From Parafrankia irregularis (GTDB taxonomy: Bacteria; Actinomycetota; Actinomycetes; Frankiales; Frankiaceae), in NCBI RefSeq assembly GCF_001536285.1, contig NZ_FAOZ01000011.1, positions 124,001 through 188,000 on the forward strand: DNA of 64,000 nucleotides. Direction: 5' to 3'. Under the pieces are notes generated by a model. That model worked only from the letters and a program-made list of their open reading frames with translations, made no database searches and was not told where the DNA came from. Made by a program: the position numbers and the translations under genes. Shown piece by piece: positions 34,437 through 43,240 of this stretch. Positions within the stretch are counted from its first letter, which is position 1; each line of letters opens with the position of its first letter.

Positions 34437-36475
34437 CCTGCGTCCCCCCGCGGGCGAAGGATCGGTGAAAGGCGCGGCAAAGCAGGCCGGACGGACTGGA
34501 CGGACGGAGCAGCCAGGCCGGACTGGACGGACTCGGTGGACAGGCTGGACTCAGCAGACAGGACCGACCGAGCGGACGGCGCGGCGTGCACAGCGTGGAC
34601 GGCGTGGACGGCGTGGACGGACGTGATGGACCCGGCTGCGTGGGCCGCCTCGGCTGGCCGGGCCGCTCCGGCCGGCTCGGCCTGGGCCGTGCTGTCGGCC
34701 CAGGCCCCCCGGCGCAGCGGCAGCAGGGTCCGAGCCCCGAGGCGCCCACCGCGCACATCGGGTGCCCCGTCGAGCACGCCCCCGGCCGGGTCGTCCAGTC
34801 CGTCGGCGCGGACGACGTCGCGCTCGGGCCGCAGGATCTCCGACACGACGAACGCCGCGAGCACGCACAGGACGAGGTCGCGCAGCACGACCGCGCCGAC
34901 GAACCAGCCCCGGTCGATTCCGTCGGCACCGGAGGTGTCGTTGAAGATGAAGTGCATAAACCTGGTGAACAGCACCCAGATCTCGCAGGCCTGCCAGAGC
35001 AGGAACAGCCGCCAGCGGGGCCTGGCCAGTGCGACCAGGGGCAGCAGCCAGATCGTGTACTGCGGCGAGAAGACCTTGTTGGTCAGCAGGAACGCGATGA
35101 CGAGGAGCAGCACGACCTGCGGCACCCGCGGGCGGCGCGGTGCCAGCAGCGCCAGGGCGATCACGCCGGCGACGGCCAGGATCAGCGCCACCGCGGTCAC
35201 CGCGTTCAGGGTTCCGACGGGAATGCCGTGCTTGTGCACCGCGGTGAGCAGCAGCGGCGTGGCGATGGCGACCAGCAGCCAGCACACCGCCGCCGCACCG
35301 ATGATCCGCGGGGCCCGCCAGGGCCAGTTGCGCAGCGCCACCGCGGCGAGCGCCCCGACGGCGGCGAGGCCGAGGAGCATCACGACGAGGTGCGCCGGCG
35401 CGAACCAGCCGGTGTCGTACTTCCCGGCGGCCCAGGACAGGGCGAAGGCGAGCGAGTCCCAGTCGGCGCCGCGCTCGGAGTTGAGCTCGAAGAAGCGCTG
35501 CAGGCCGTTGTGCCCGCCCGCGTACTCGCCGTCAAGCAGCGCGGTCCAGTTCCCACCGCCCCAGAAGGTGGACCAGATGCCGTCGCTGACCTTGTCCGTC
35601 CCGTTGAAGTAGCCGGCGGTGAGCCACACCGGCAGCAACACCAGGACCACCGTGCCGGCCGCGTAGAGCACGCTGCGCACCAGCGGGCGCAGCCGCCCGG
35701 CGCGCAGGCACAGCACCGCCAGGCCGACAAGGAAGAACACCGGGTAGAGCTTCGTGACGATGCCGAGGCCGAACAGGATGCCCGCCAGCCGCGGCGCTTG
35801 GCGTGACCAGGCGAGCAGGCCGCCGGCGGCGAAGGCCACGGCGAGGATGTCCCAGTTGGTCAGCAGGTGCAGCGCGAGCATCGGCGCCAGCGCGAGCAGG
35901 GCCGCGTCCCACACCCGGCGCTGGCCGGCCGTCATCGCGGTGCAGGCGACGGCCACGCAGGCGGCGATCAGGAACAGCAGCGCGGTGAAGTCGTAGAACA
36001 GCGCCGAGCGGGTGTCCATCGAGTAGTGGTCGAAGACCTGGGCGCCGGGCGGCCCGCCCTCGGTGCGGAAGACGGCGACGGGCGCGGAGCCGAGGCCGGC
36101 GAACGAGGAGACGAGCTGCATCGCCGCGCCGATGAGCGGCGGGTACTCGGTGGGGTAGTCCAGATAGGGGATCTTGCCGTCTACCAGGCCCTCCTGGCTG
36201 TAGAGGGCGACCACGTCCGAATAGCACATCCGGGTGTACTGGTACTCGTCCGTCCAGTTACGGGTGTCGCGGCAGCCGGACTTCTGCGCGTAGCCGAGCA
36301 CGCAGGTGATGACCACGAAGAGCATCAGCACCCTAAGCGGGCTCCACCATGTCCGCGTGGTACCAACGACGGCGTGCCGCCCCGGCGGCCCCCCGATCAG
36401 CTCGCTGGCGCCCGCGACCACGGGGTCGTTCTGCGCCGGGCTGGACCGGGTGGGCAACGCCGGGGTCGTGGCCAT
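34433..36475 (-). CDS. GT87-family membrane glycosyltransferase
   Basis: This is a protein of about 680 residues (ATG 36475; ATGs at 36484 and 36520 are alternatives, and none has a good ribosome site) with around ten helices. SDVVALYSQEGLVDGKIPYLDYPTEYPP and LTNWDILAVAFAAGGLLAWSRQ are typical of the DUF2029/GT87 polyprenyl-mannose-dependent transferases. By gene order it corresponds to M. tuberculosis Rv0051, beside ponA1. The last roughly 110 residues are an odd low-complexity tail with HAVHAVHAVHAA and Ser/Val/Gln repeats. Confidence 0.85.
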   Translation of the reverse strand: MATTPALPTRSSPAQNDPVVAGASELIGGPPGRHAVVGTTRTWWSPLRVLMLFVVITCVLGYAQKSGCRDTRNWTDEYQYTRMCYSDVVALYSQEGLVDGKIPYLDYPTEYPPLIGAAMQLVSSFAGLGSAPVAVFRTEGGPPGAQVFDHYSMDTRSALFYDFTALLFLIAACVAVACTAMTAGQRRVWDAALLALAPMLALHLLTNWDILAVAFAAGGLLAWSRQAPRLAGILFGLGIVTKLYPVFFLVGLAVLCLRAGRLRPLVRSVLYAAGTVVLVLLPVWLTAGYFNGTDKVSDGIWSTFWGGGNWTALLDGEYAGGHNGLQRFFELNSERGADWDSLAFALSWAAGKYDTGWFAPAHLVVMLLGLAAVGALAAVALRNWPWRAPRIIGAAAVCWLLVAIATPLLLTAVHKHGIPVGTLNAVTAVALILAVAGVIALALLAPRRPRVPQVVLLLVIAFLLTNKVFSPQYTIWLLPLVALARPRWRLFLLWQACEIWVLFTRFMHFIFNDTSGADGIDRGWFVGAVVLRDLVLCVLAAFVVSEILRPERDVVRADGLDDPAGGVLDGAPDVRGGRLGARTLLPLRRGAWADSTAQAEPAGAARPAEAAHAAGSITSVHAVHAVHAVHAAPSARSVLSAESSLSTESVQSGLAAPSVQSVRPALPRLSPILRPRGDAG

Positions 36476-36557
36476 GCGGGTCATTCTGGTACACGGACCT
36501 GAGTGCCCGTTCGACGACACTGATCAGGCGCCCGTGGGCCCCGTACCACCGCCGGAA

Positions 36558-36602
36558 GATCTGAGGACCGCGGTCGTTGTCACGACCACGGTCCTCAAGA
36601 TC
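36558..36602 (-). terminator. Hairpin terminator after the PBP gene
   Basis: A roughly 20-bp stem (GATCTGAGGACCGCGGTCGT against ACGACCACGGTCCTCAAGATC, one mismatch and one bulge) has a TGTC loop. It lies between ponA and the GT87 gene. Its GGTCGT/ACGACC core recalls the dispersed palindromic repeats. Confidence 0.65.
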
Positions 36603-36621
36603 CTGTCCGCAGGGGCGACGG

Positions 36622-39600
36622 CTAATGCCCGCCGAAGATGTCGCCGACGATGCCTGTCGGCGACCTCGTCGGCTGTGGGCGTGTCGTCTGTTGGCCGCTG
36701 GTGCCGGAGGTGGCCCGGCTGGTCTGCCGGGACTGGCTGGTGCGGTTCTCGTTGTCCCCGAAGATGTCCCAGTCGTCGGTGCCACCGACCGGCGTCTGGC
36801 TCGGCAGGTCGGACGGTGTCGGCTCCGGCGTCGGCGACGGGCTGCGCAGCGTGACGGAGCCGCCGTAGGCCGGCGGGTCGAACTGCTTGATCGGCTCGCC
36901 CTTCAGGGCCGCGTCCATGAACGCCTTCCAGATCCTCGCCGGATAGGTTCCGCCGTAGACGACGCCGTTCGTAACGCCGGGGATCCCCCTGAGCTGGTCC
37001 GATTCCCTACCCTGGCCGCGGAACATGTTCACGCAGGAGGCAATCTCCTTCGTGTACCCGCAGAACCAGGCGGAGCGGAAGTTGTCCGTGGTGCCGGTCT
37101 TTCCGGCCGCCGGCCGGTTGTCCGCGAGCTTCGCCTTCGTGCCGGTGCCGTGGTCGATCACGGCCTGCAGCGCGTAGGTCGCGTCCCGCGCGACACTCGG
37201 CGGGATCACCGGGTCCTTGGAGGTCTGCGCGCTGTCCCCGCCGCGCAGGATGACCTCGCCGGAGTTGTCCTCGACCGTGGCGACGATGTGCGGGGTCGCC
37301 TGGTAGCCCCCGCTGGCCAGGGTGCTGTACACGTCGGTCATCTCCAGCGCCGTGACGCCGTCCTTGCCGAGGGTGACACCGGCGACGTCCTCCAGCTTGG
37401 TGTCCGCGTCGATCCCCATGTCATGGGCGGTCTCGATGATGTTGTTGACACCGATGTCGTTACCCAGCGGGACATACACGGTGTTGATCGACTCGGCGGT
37501 CGACTCGATCAGATCCGGATAGCCGAGATCACCCGGTTCGCTCTCGTCATTACTGAACTCGTAGGTGCCGATGTTCATATGAGCGGGGGCGTGGTAGGTC
37601 GATTTGAGGCTGATGCCCGCCTTCAGGGCTGCCACCAACGTGATGGTCTTGAAGGTCGAGCCGGGCTGAACCTCGGCGGTCGAGACGTTGTCCTCGTACT
37701 GCTCCTGGCCGTTCTCGCCCTTGCCGTACAGGGAGCCGCCGTACCAGGCGAGCACCTCACCGGTCCCCGGTTTCACCGCCACCAGGCCGGTGCGTAGTTC
37801 GGGCACGGCCGCGTAGGCCGTCCCGATCTCCTTGCTGACCGCCTGGAAGGCGGCGGTCTGCTTGGCCTCGTCCAGCGTCGTGGTGATACGCAGGCCACCC
37901 CGGTTGATCTGGTCCTCGGTGATGCCCTTGGCGTCCAGCTCGTTCAGGACCTGATCGCGGATGTAGCCGACCTGGTCGGAGGACGTGTAGGAGGAGCCCT
38001 CGTTCTTGTCGATCACCGCCGGTGGTTTCTCGTTCGCCAGCGAGGCCGGCGCCCAGCCCTCGGCGACCATCGTGGCCACGACGTCCTTCCACCGCGCCTC
38101 GGCGTCTGCCGGGTTCTCCTTCGGGTCCAGGTAGTTCGGCGACCGGATGAGCCCGGCGATCACCGCACCCTCACCCGCGGTCAGCTGGGACGCCGGTTTG
38201 TTGAAGTACGCCTTGGACGCCGCCTCGATGCCGTACGCGCCCCGGCCGAAGTAGATCGTGTTCAGATAGAACTCCAGGATCTCGTCCTTGGAGTACTTCC
38301 TGGAGATCTTCACCGCCATCACGATCTCCCGCATCTTCCGGGTGAACGTGCGGTCCTGGGTGAGATACGCGTTCTTCACGTACTGCTGGGTGATGGTCGA
38401 GCCACCCTGGGCGATCTCACCGCCGGTGACGTTCACCCACATCGCTCGCGCGATGCCCTTCGGGGAGATCCCGGGCTCGCTGTAGAAGTCCTTGTTCTCG
38501 GCGGCCAGCACCGCGTGCTGGACGTCCTTCGACACCTGCGAGAGCGGGACGTCGGTGCGGTTCACCGTCCCGATCCGGGTGATCTCGCCACCGCCCGCCC
38601 AGGTGATGATCGAGGTCTGGTCGGTCTTGACCTCGTCGGGCAGCGGGATGCGGGTGGCCGCATAGATCACCGCGAGGCCGGCGACGAACAGCAGCGAGCC
38701 GGACAGGAAGCTGGCCAGCACCAGGCGGCGGAACCAGCGCGGGCGGTTACGCCACCATCTCGGGCCATGCCGGCCCACGTTGCGCCGGGTGTTCCCGCGG
38801 CCACCGACGGCGGCGCGTGCCCCGGTGGGATTCGTGGCGGAACGTGGTCCGGTCCGCCCACCCGGGCCCTGAGGGCCACCGGGCCGCCGCCCCTCGGCGC
38901 CGCCCATCCGGGCCGCCGACATGCCGGAGCGCCCGTCGCGGTCCAGGGAGTCCAGCGAGTCGATCCCGTCGACAGCGGCGCCGCCGGGTGTCACCTTGCG
39001 GTAGACAGTCGCGTCCGCGGTGCGCTCGTGCACGTCGACCCGCCGCAGCGCGGCCTGGTCGACGGTGTCGTAGAGGGCGTTCACCTGGCCGGGTGGCTGG
39101 TCGGACGGCGACTGACGCCCCCCGCCCGGGCGGTAGGCACGCAGCCGGGTGGTGGCGCCGGAGAGCCGTTCGCTCCGGCTTCCGCCAGCCCCCGCCGTGG
39201 CGCCCGCCGCTCCCGCGGCGCCGGCGGCGCCGGTGGCCCGGGCACGTGCGGCGGCGGCCCGGCCCGCCACTGGTCGTGACGGGCGATCCGCGGCCGGCCC
39301 CCCGTTGAGCAGGGCGGTGGAGTCAGCACCCGCGCCGCCGGGCTGCGGGCGGCCGGAGCCGCCGCGACCGCCAGGCCCGCCAGCCGGGCCGGGCCCGGCG
39401 ACGTCGCCGCGGGCAGGTCCGCCCGTGGGCGGGGTGCGGCCGGCCGACGTGTTGCGAGGGCTGCTACTGCGCGGGTTGGTGCTGCGGGGGTTGAGGACCC
39501 GCCCGGAACCGGTGCGCTCCGCACCGGTCTGCCGGGAACCGGATCGGCTTCCCTCCGCACGGTCGGAGAAGCCCCGCCCGCCAGACGCCGGACCGGCGTC

Positions 39601-40014
39601 CGCACCCGCACCCGCGTTGCGCGGCCCCGTCGTGGGCCGCGCGGGCTGACCGGGTGCGGCCCGCTGGTCGCCCGGCCCGCTGGAGCCCTGCCCCCTGGTG
39701 TCGGGACCCCTGGAGTCCGGGCCCCTGGAATCCGGGCCGCTGGGGCCCGGCCCGCCGCGGCCGGCGGCTCGACGGCCGGAGGTGGAGTCGCCACCGTCAC
39801 GGCCGGCAGCGGCCCGGCGGCGAGCCGCGGCACCGGGATCGGGCGCCCAGCCGGCGGGCTCGGGGTTGCTCACCGAGGTCGCGGCCGGGTCCCCGGCGGA
39901 GTCGAAGCGTCGGTCCGGTGGCCCACCGGCCGGGCGCGGGCCGTCAGGCGATGGCTGCCCGTCGCCGGCACGAGCGCCTGTCGGCCGTGCACCCTGGCTA
40001 TAGGGAGTACTCAC
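36622..40014 (-). CDS. ponA: Bifunctional class A penicillin-binding protein (PonA1-like)
   Basis: This is a 1130-residue PBP that polymerises and cross-links peptidoglycan. The first roughly 415 residues are a disordered Gly/Pro/Arg/Ser-rich cytosolic region. A transmembrane helix (LASFLSGSLLFVAGLAVIYA) precedes the GT51 domain with catalytic Glu in LAAENKDFYSEPG and AQGGSTITQQYVKNAYL. The transpeptidase domain has PGSTFKTIT (SxxK, near 785), SINT (SxN) and GKTGTTDNFRSAWF (KTG, near 970). The C-terminus is a Pro/Thr/Ser tail. GTG start at 40014. Context matches Rv0049-ponA1-Rv0051. The long basic N-terminus is a likely site for phosphorylation or partner binding. Confidence 0.95.
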   Translation of the reverse strand: MSTPYSQGARPTGARAGDGQPSPDGPRPAGGPPDRRFDSAGDPAATSVSNPEPAGWAPDPGAAARRRAAAGRDGGDSTSGRRAAGRGGPGPSGPDSRGPDSRGPDTRGQGSSGPGDQRAAPGQPARPTTGPRNAGAGADAGPASGGRGFSDRAEGSRSGSRQTGAERTGSGRVLNPRSTNPRSSSPRNTSAGRTPPTGGPARGDVAGPGPAGGPGGRGGSGRPQPGGAGADSTALLNGGPAADRPSRPVAGRAAAARARATGAAGAAGAAGATAGAGGSRSERLSGATTRLRAYRPGGGRQSPSDQPPGQVNALYDTVDQAALRRVDVHERTADATVYRKVTPGGAAVDGIDSLDSLDRDGRSGMSAARMGGAEGRRPGGPQGPGGRTGPRSATNPTGARAAVGGRGNTRRNVGRHGPRWWRNRPRWFRRLVLASFLSGSLLFVAGLAVIYAATRIPLPDEVKTDQTSIITWAGGGEITRIGTVNRTDVPLSQVSKDVQHAVLAAENKDFYSEPGISPKGIARAMWVNVTGGEIAQGGSTITQQYVKNAYLTQDRTFTRKMREIVMAVKISRKYSKDEILEFYLNTIYFGRGAYGIEAASKAYFNKPASQLTAGEGAVIAGLIRSPNYLDPKENPADAEARWKDVVATMVAEGWAPASLANEKPPAVIDKNEGSSYTSSDQVGYIRDQVLNELDAKGITEDQINRGGLRITTTLDEAKQTAAFQAVSKEIGTAYAAVPELRTGLVAVKPGTGEVLAWYGGSLYGKGENGQEQYEDNVSTAEVQPGSTFKTITLVAALKAGISLKSTYHAPAHMNIGTYEFSNDESEPGDLGYPDLIESTAESINTVYVPLGNDIGVNNIIETAHDMGIDADTKLEDVAGVTLGKDGVTALEMTDVYSTLASGGYQATPHIVATVEDNSGEVILRGGDSAQTSKDPVIPPSVARDATYALQAVIDHGTGTKAKLADNRPAAGKTGTTDNFRSAWFCGYTKEIASCVNMFRGQGRESDQLRGIPGVTNGVVYGGTYPARIWKAFMDAALKGEPIKQFDPPAYGGSVTLRSPSPTPEPTPSDLPSQTPVGGTDDWDIFGDNENRTSQSRQTSRATSGTSGQQTTRPQPTRSPTGIVGDIFGGH

Positions 40015-40245
40015 CAGCTACCCCGTCCGTTCGCCGTGTGCCCCCCGGTCACTGTGCTGAGGCCATGATCCGGCCAGCGCTCCCCGAACCCGCGCCACCG
40101 CGCCGAAGTCGGCCGCACCCACGTGGAAGCCCACATGGCAGACCAGAATCTCATGCCAGATTCGACCACCCACGAGAGGGCACCGAAGTGTAGGCGGCCT
40201 GGACCGACACAGGCCGATCAAGGCGACGGAGCTCGGCCGAGGCTC

Positions 40246-40653
40246 TCAGGTGTCGGCGGCCCGTCGGCGTGACTGCTTCCTGGCCGGTGGCTCACCGGTA
40301 CCGATCACGTACGACGTGATCAGGTGGTTCCAGCCACAGGGCGGACAGACCTCGACCACGTAGACGTTCAGCTCGCTGTAGCGGGTGGCCAGGCCGGGCA
40401 GTTCCTTGGTGGCTCGCACCCGGCCCGAGCTGGGCCCCAGTTCGTCACCATAGGTATAGGTGACGTTGATGAGCGGGTCGGCACCGCGGCAGACCGGGCA
40501 CCGCTTCTTCGTCGGCTCGCCGTGGTACCTGGCCGCCCGTACCAGGTAGGGATGTGCGTCGCACACGTCGGCCGAGGAGACCCGGCCCGCGAACAGGTCG
40601 CCCAGCGTCGCCCTGCGGGCGAGCGCATAGTCGATGACCGACCGTGGACGCAT
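40246..40653 (-). CDS. DUF5318-type zinc-ribbon protein
   Basis: This is a 135-residue protein starting at ATG 40653 (MRPRSVIDYALARRATL). KKRCPVCRGADP and EVCPPCGWNHL provide two C-x2-C pairs, suggesting a structural zinc ribbon; a basic tail (RKQSRRRAADT) ends the protein. It corresponds by order to Rv0049, upstream of ponA1, and I recognise the family as DUF5318. The function is unknown. A 231-base gap separates it from ponA. Confidence 0.85.
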   Translation of the reverse strand: MRPRSVIDYALARRATLGDLFAGRVSSADVCDAHPYLVRAARYHGEPTKKRCPVCRGADPLINVTYTYGDELGPSSGRVRATKELPGLATRYSELNVYVVEVCPPCGWNHLITSYVIGTGEPPARKQSRRRAADT

Positions 40654-40941
40654 GCCTGCCACGGTACGCCGACGGCGGTCGCCGGGCAGACGGTAACGAC
40701 AGAAGTTGACGCGCTCCACGCCTTTCGCCGGCGGCAGCTCCCGGGCGCCCGACCCGGCCTTGCGGGCCCGGACCGTGCCTGGCGCGGATGTCACCCGGCA
40801 GCGGCGTCGCACGAGCCGGCGCCGAACCCACGTGTCCATCCACCGCAGTGCTTCTGGCCTGCGGCGAAACCTCGATCTGTCATCGTCCGGTCGCCAGTAC
40901 GCAATCCGGTGTTGCCGTGGGCGTACCGAGGCGTCTATCCT

Positions 40942-40964
40942 CGATGTATCGCATCGATATGTCG
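40942..40964. promoter_or_regulatory. Putative PadR operator palindrome
   Basis: CGATGTATCGCATCGATATG followed by TCG is a 23-bp dyad centred at 40953: the TATCG-CAT-CGATA core is perfect, and flanking CGA/TCG match with two internal mismatches. Its halves resemble the CGATACACA units just downstream. ATGT half-sites are typical of PadR operators. Confidence 0.55.
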
Positions 40965-40980
40965 GTGCGACAGTACTAGT

Positions 40981-41030
40981 CGATACACAGCTCCGATACA
41001 CACAGCCGATACACACGGAGCCGATACACA
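40981..41030 (+). repeat. Four CGATACACA direct repeats upstream of PadR gene
   Basis: Perfect copies start at 40981, 40994, 41007 and 41022, so spacing is 13, 13 and 15 bases. This is slightly over one helical turn, suitable for cooperative binding. They lie between the palindrome and the PadR start. Confidence 0.8.
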
Positions 41031-41086
41031 GGCCCGGACCACCGGGCCGGTGCGGGCCTGGTAGCTGCCGCGGGAGGTGAGCGCGC

Positions 41087-41782
41087 ATGTTGGAGCTGGC
41101 GGTGCTCGCGCTCCTCTCGGAGTGCCCCATGCATGGCTACGAGCTGCGCAAGCGACTCGCCGCCGTGCTCGGGTCCTTCCACCGCTTCAGCTATGGTTCG
41201 CTGTATCCCTGCCTGCGCCGGCTACAGGCGTCCGGTTTCGTGACCGCGGACGACGCCGGCGCGGCCGCCCGGATCGGCGGGCGCAGCCGGGTCGTCTACA
41301 CCCTCACCGCCGAGGGCAAGGAGAAGCTCTCCGATCTGCTGGGTGAAGGTGGGCCGTCCTCCTGGGAGGACGAGATGTTCGGCGTCCGCTTCGCCTTCTT
41401 CTCCAAGACGGACGCGGCGGTGCGGCTGCGGATCCTCGAGGGGCGGCGCGGCCGACTCGAGGAGCGTGGCGAGAAGGTTCGCTCGGCGCTGACCCGCACC
41501 CAGAAGCGGCTCGACTCCTACACCCTCGAGCTGCAGCGCCACGGCCTCGAATCGGTCGAGCGCGAGGTTCGGTGGCTCAACGAGCTGATCGAGACCGAGC
41601 GGGCCCAGGCGCCTGCGCCCAGGCCAGGGCCGCAGGTGTTGTCCACATCATCCACAGAGTTGTCCACAGGTTCGTCCACAGCTGACGCGGAGTCGGTGGA
41701 GCCAACGGCCCCGCCGGAAGACACGCGGATCCGTGGCGAAGGCCCCAGCGACGCGGCCCCGTCCCCAGCCCCCGGCACCTAG
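41087..41782 (+). CDS. PadR-family transcriptional regulator
   Basis: This is a 231-residue PadR protein. The winged-helix domain covers residues 1-85 (LELAVLALLSECPMHGYELRK, YGSLYPCLRRLQ, RVVYTLTAEGKEKL). A second helical domain with a likely dimerising coiled coil (about 110-175) follows, then a Ser/Thr/Pro-rich tail. ATG 41087 follows GGGAGGTGA. Order and orientation with ino1 match Rv0047c-Rv0046c. It is probably autoregulated through the sites at 40942-41030. The tail segment [14 protein letters not shown] is encoded by four DnaA-box-like 9-mers. Confidence 0.93.
   Translation: MLELAVLALLSECPMHGYELRKRLAAVLGSFHRFSYGSLYPCLRRLQASGFVTADDAGAAARIGGRSRVVYTLTAEGKEKLSDLLGEGGPSSWEDEMFGVRFAFFSKTDAAVRLRILEGRRGRLEERGEKVRSALTRTQKRLDSYTLELQRHGLESVEREVRWLNELIETERAQAPAPRPGPQVLSTSSTELSTGSSTADAESVEPTAPPEDTRIRGEGPSDAAPSPAPGT
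41639..41680 (+). promoter_or_regulatory. Array of four DnaA-box-like 9-mers inside PadR gene
   Basis: TTGTCCACA (41639), TCATCCACA (41648), TTGTCCACA (41660) and TCGTCCACA (41672) lie on one strand with spacing 9, 12 and 12. The same spacing and a shared 20-base segment recur at 49561-49602. Confidence 0.65.
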
Positions 41783-41983
41783 CGCAGCGCAACACCCGCA
41801 GTGCGGCCCCGGGCATCACGGCAGGGGTCTGGTTCGGGGCGTGGTCGGGCTCGCACGGTTGACGCAGGTAGTCACCGTCCAGCCAGGTCCCGCGCCTTGC
41901 CACCCAGCAACGCCAGGCCTTCAGCAGTTCCAGGCCGCCAGCAACGCCAGCATCCCATTCACCAACTAAGGAGCGCATCCGTC

Positions 41984-43057
41984 ATGGGTTCGGTTCGTGT
42001 CGCCATCGTCGGTGTGGGCAACTGCGCCGCATCTCTCGTCCAAGGGGTCGAGTACTACCGCGACGCCGACCCGTCGGCCCAGGTCCCTGGTCTGATGCAT
42101 GTGACGCTCGGCGACTACCACGTCTCCGACCTCACCTTCGTCGCCGCGTTCGACGTCGACGCGAAGAAGGTCGGCCGCGACCTCTCCGAGGCCATCGTGG
42201 CCAGCGAGAACAACACCATCAAGATCGCCGATGTGCCCCCGCTCGGTGTCACCGTCGCCCGTGGGCACACCCTCGACGGCCTCGGCCGCTACTACCGCGA
42301 GACGATCGAGGAGTCCGACGAGGCCCCGGTCGACGTCGTCGCCGCGCTGCGTGAGGCCCGCGCCGACGTCCTCGTCTGCTACCTCCCGGTCGGCTCCGAC
42401 GACGCGGCGAAGTTCTACGCCCAGTGCGCCATCGACGCCGGCGTCGCCTTCATCAACTGCCTCCCGGTCTTCATCGCGGGTGTCCCCGAGTGGGCCGAGA
42501 AGTTCCGCGCCGCGGGTGTGCCGATCGTCGGCGACGACATCAAGTCGCAGGTCGGCGCCACCATCACGCACCGGGTGCTGGCGAAGCTGTTCGAGGACCG
42601 CGGTGTCATCCTCGACCGCACGATGCAGCTGAACGTCGGCGGCAACATGGACTTCAAGAACATGCTCGAGCGGGAGCGGCTGGAGTCCAAGAAGATCTCC
42701 AAGACCCAGGCTGTGACCTCCCAGGTCTCCCACGACCTGGGCAAGGACAACGTGCACATCGGCCCGTCCGACTACGTCGCCTGGCTCGATGACCGCAAGT
42801 GGGCCTACGTCCGCCTCGAGGGCCGCGCGTTCGGTGACGTCCCGCTGAACCTGGAGTACAAGCTCGAGGTCTGGGACTCCCCCAACAGCGCCGGCGTGGT
42901 CATCGACGCCGTCCGCTGCGCGAAGGTCGCGCTGGACCGCGGCATCGGTGGGCCGATCCTCTCTGCGTCCTCCTACTTCATGAAGTCCCCGCCGGAGCAG
43001 TACCGCGACAGCGAGGCCCGCGACAAGGTCGAGGCCTTCATCCGCGGCGAGAGCTGA
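41984..43057 (+). CDS. ino1: Inositol-3-phosphate synthase
   Basis: This is a 357-residue actinobacterial-type enzyme converting glucose 6-phosphate to inositol 3-phosphate for phosphatidylinositol and mycothiol. ATG 41984 has AAGGAG 10 bases upstream. The Rossmann start is [48 protein letters not shown] and SKTQAVTS are strongly conserved. It is downstream of the PadR gene, which may control it. A strong hairpin follows. Confidence 0.97.
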   Translation: MGSVRVAIVGVGNCAASLVQGVEYYRDADPSAQVPGLMHVTLGDYHVSDLTFVAAFDVDAKKVGRDLSEAIVASENNTIKIADVPPLGVTVARGHTLDGLGRYYRETIEESDEAPVDVVAALREARADVLVCYLPVGSDDAAKFYAQCAIDAGVAFINCLPVFIAGVPEWAEKFRAAGVPIVGDDIKSQVGATITHRVLAKLFEDRGVILDRTMQLNVGGNMDFKNMLERERLESKKISKTQAVTSQVSHDLGKDNVHIGPSDYVAWLDDRKWAYVRLEGRAFGDVPLNLEYKLEVWDSPNSAGVVIDAVRCAKVALDRGIGGPILSASSYFMKSPPEQYRDSEARDKVEAFIRGES

Positions 43058-43114
43058 GCGAGCGGCACCACCGCGCGTGATCGCACGACGCTGATCGCGC
43101 CGCACTGAAGATCA

Positions 43115-43155
43115 CGGCGATGGCCCCGAGGACGTCTGTCCCGGGGCCATCGCCG
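43115..43155. terminator. Bidirectional hairpin terminator after ino1
   Basis: The 13-bp arms CGGCGATGGCCCC and GGGGCCATCGCCG are perfect, with an inner GGAC/GTCC stem. It lies between ino1 and the convergent vWA gene. Confidence 0.75.
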
Positions 43156-43240
43156 CGTCCGGAGGAAAGCCGGCATCCCGGGGCAGGCTGGCTTCGGGAG
43201 GCAAGCTGGCTTCGGGAGGCGGACCGGCGTCCAAAGGCGG

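Larger units (their letters stand above)
40654..41086. promoter_or_regulatory. Divergent regulatory region of PadR and DUF5318 genes
   Basis: This 433-base divergent spacer contains no credible gene. Its right half holds an imperfect 23-bp palindrome and four direct repeats, described separately, ending 57 bases before the PadR start. Confidence 0.6.

Noticed and set aside
40981-41030. Plasmid iterons or a CRISPR-like array
   Set aside because: Units are 9 bp with 4-6 base gaps, and there is no Rep gene and no cas gene; the position fits an operator array.
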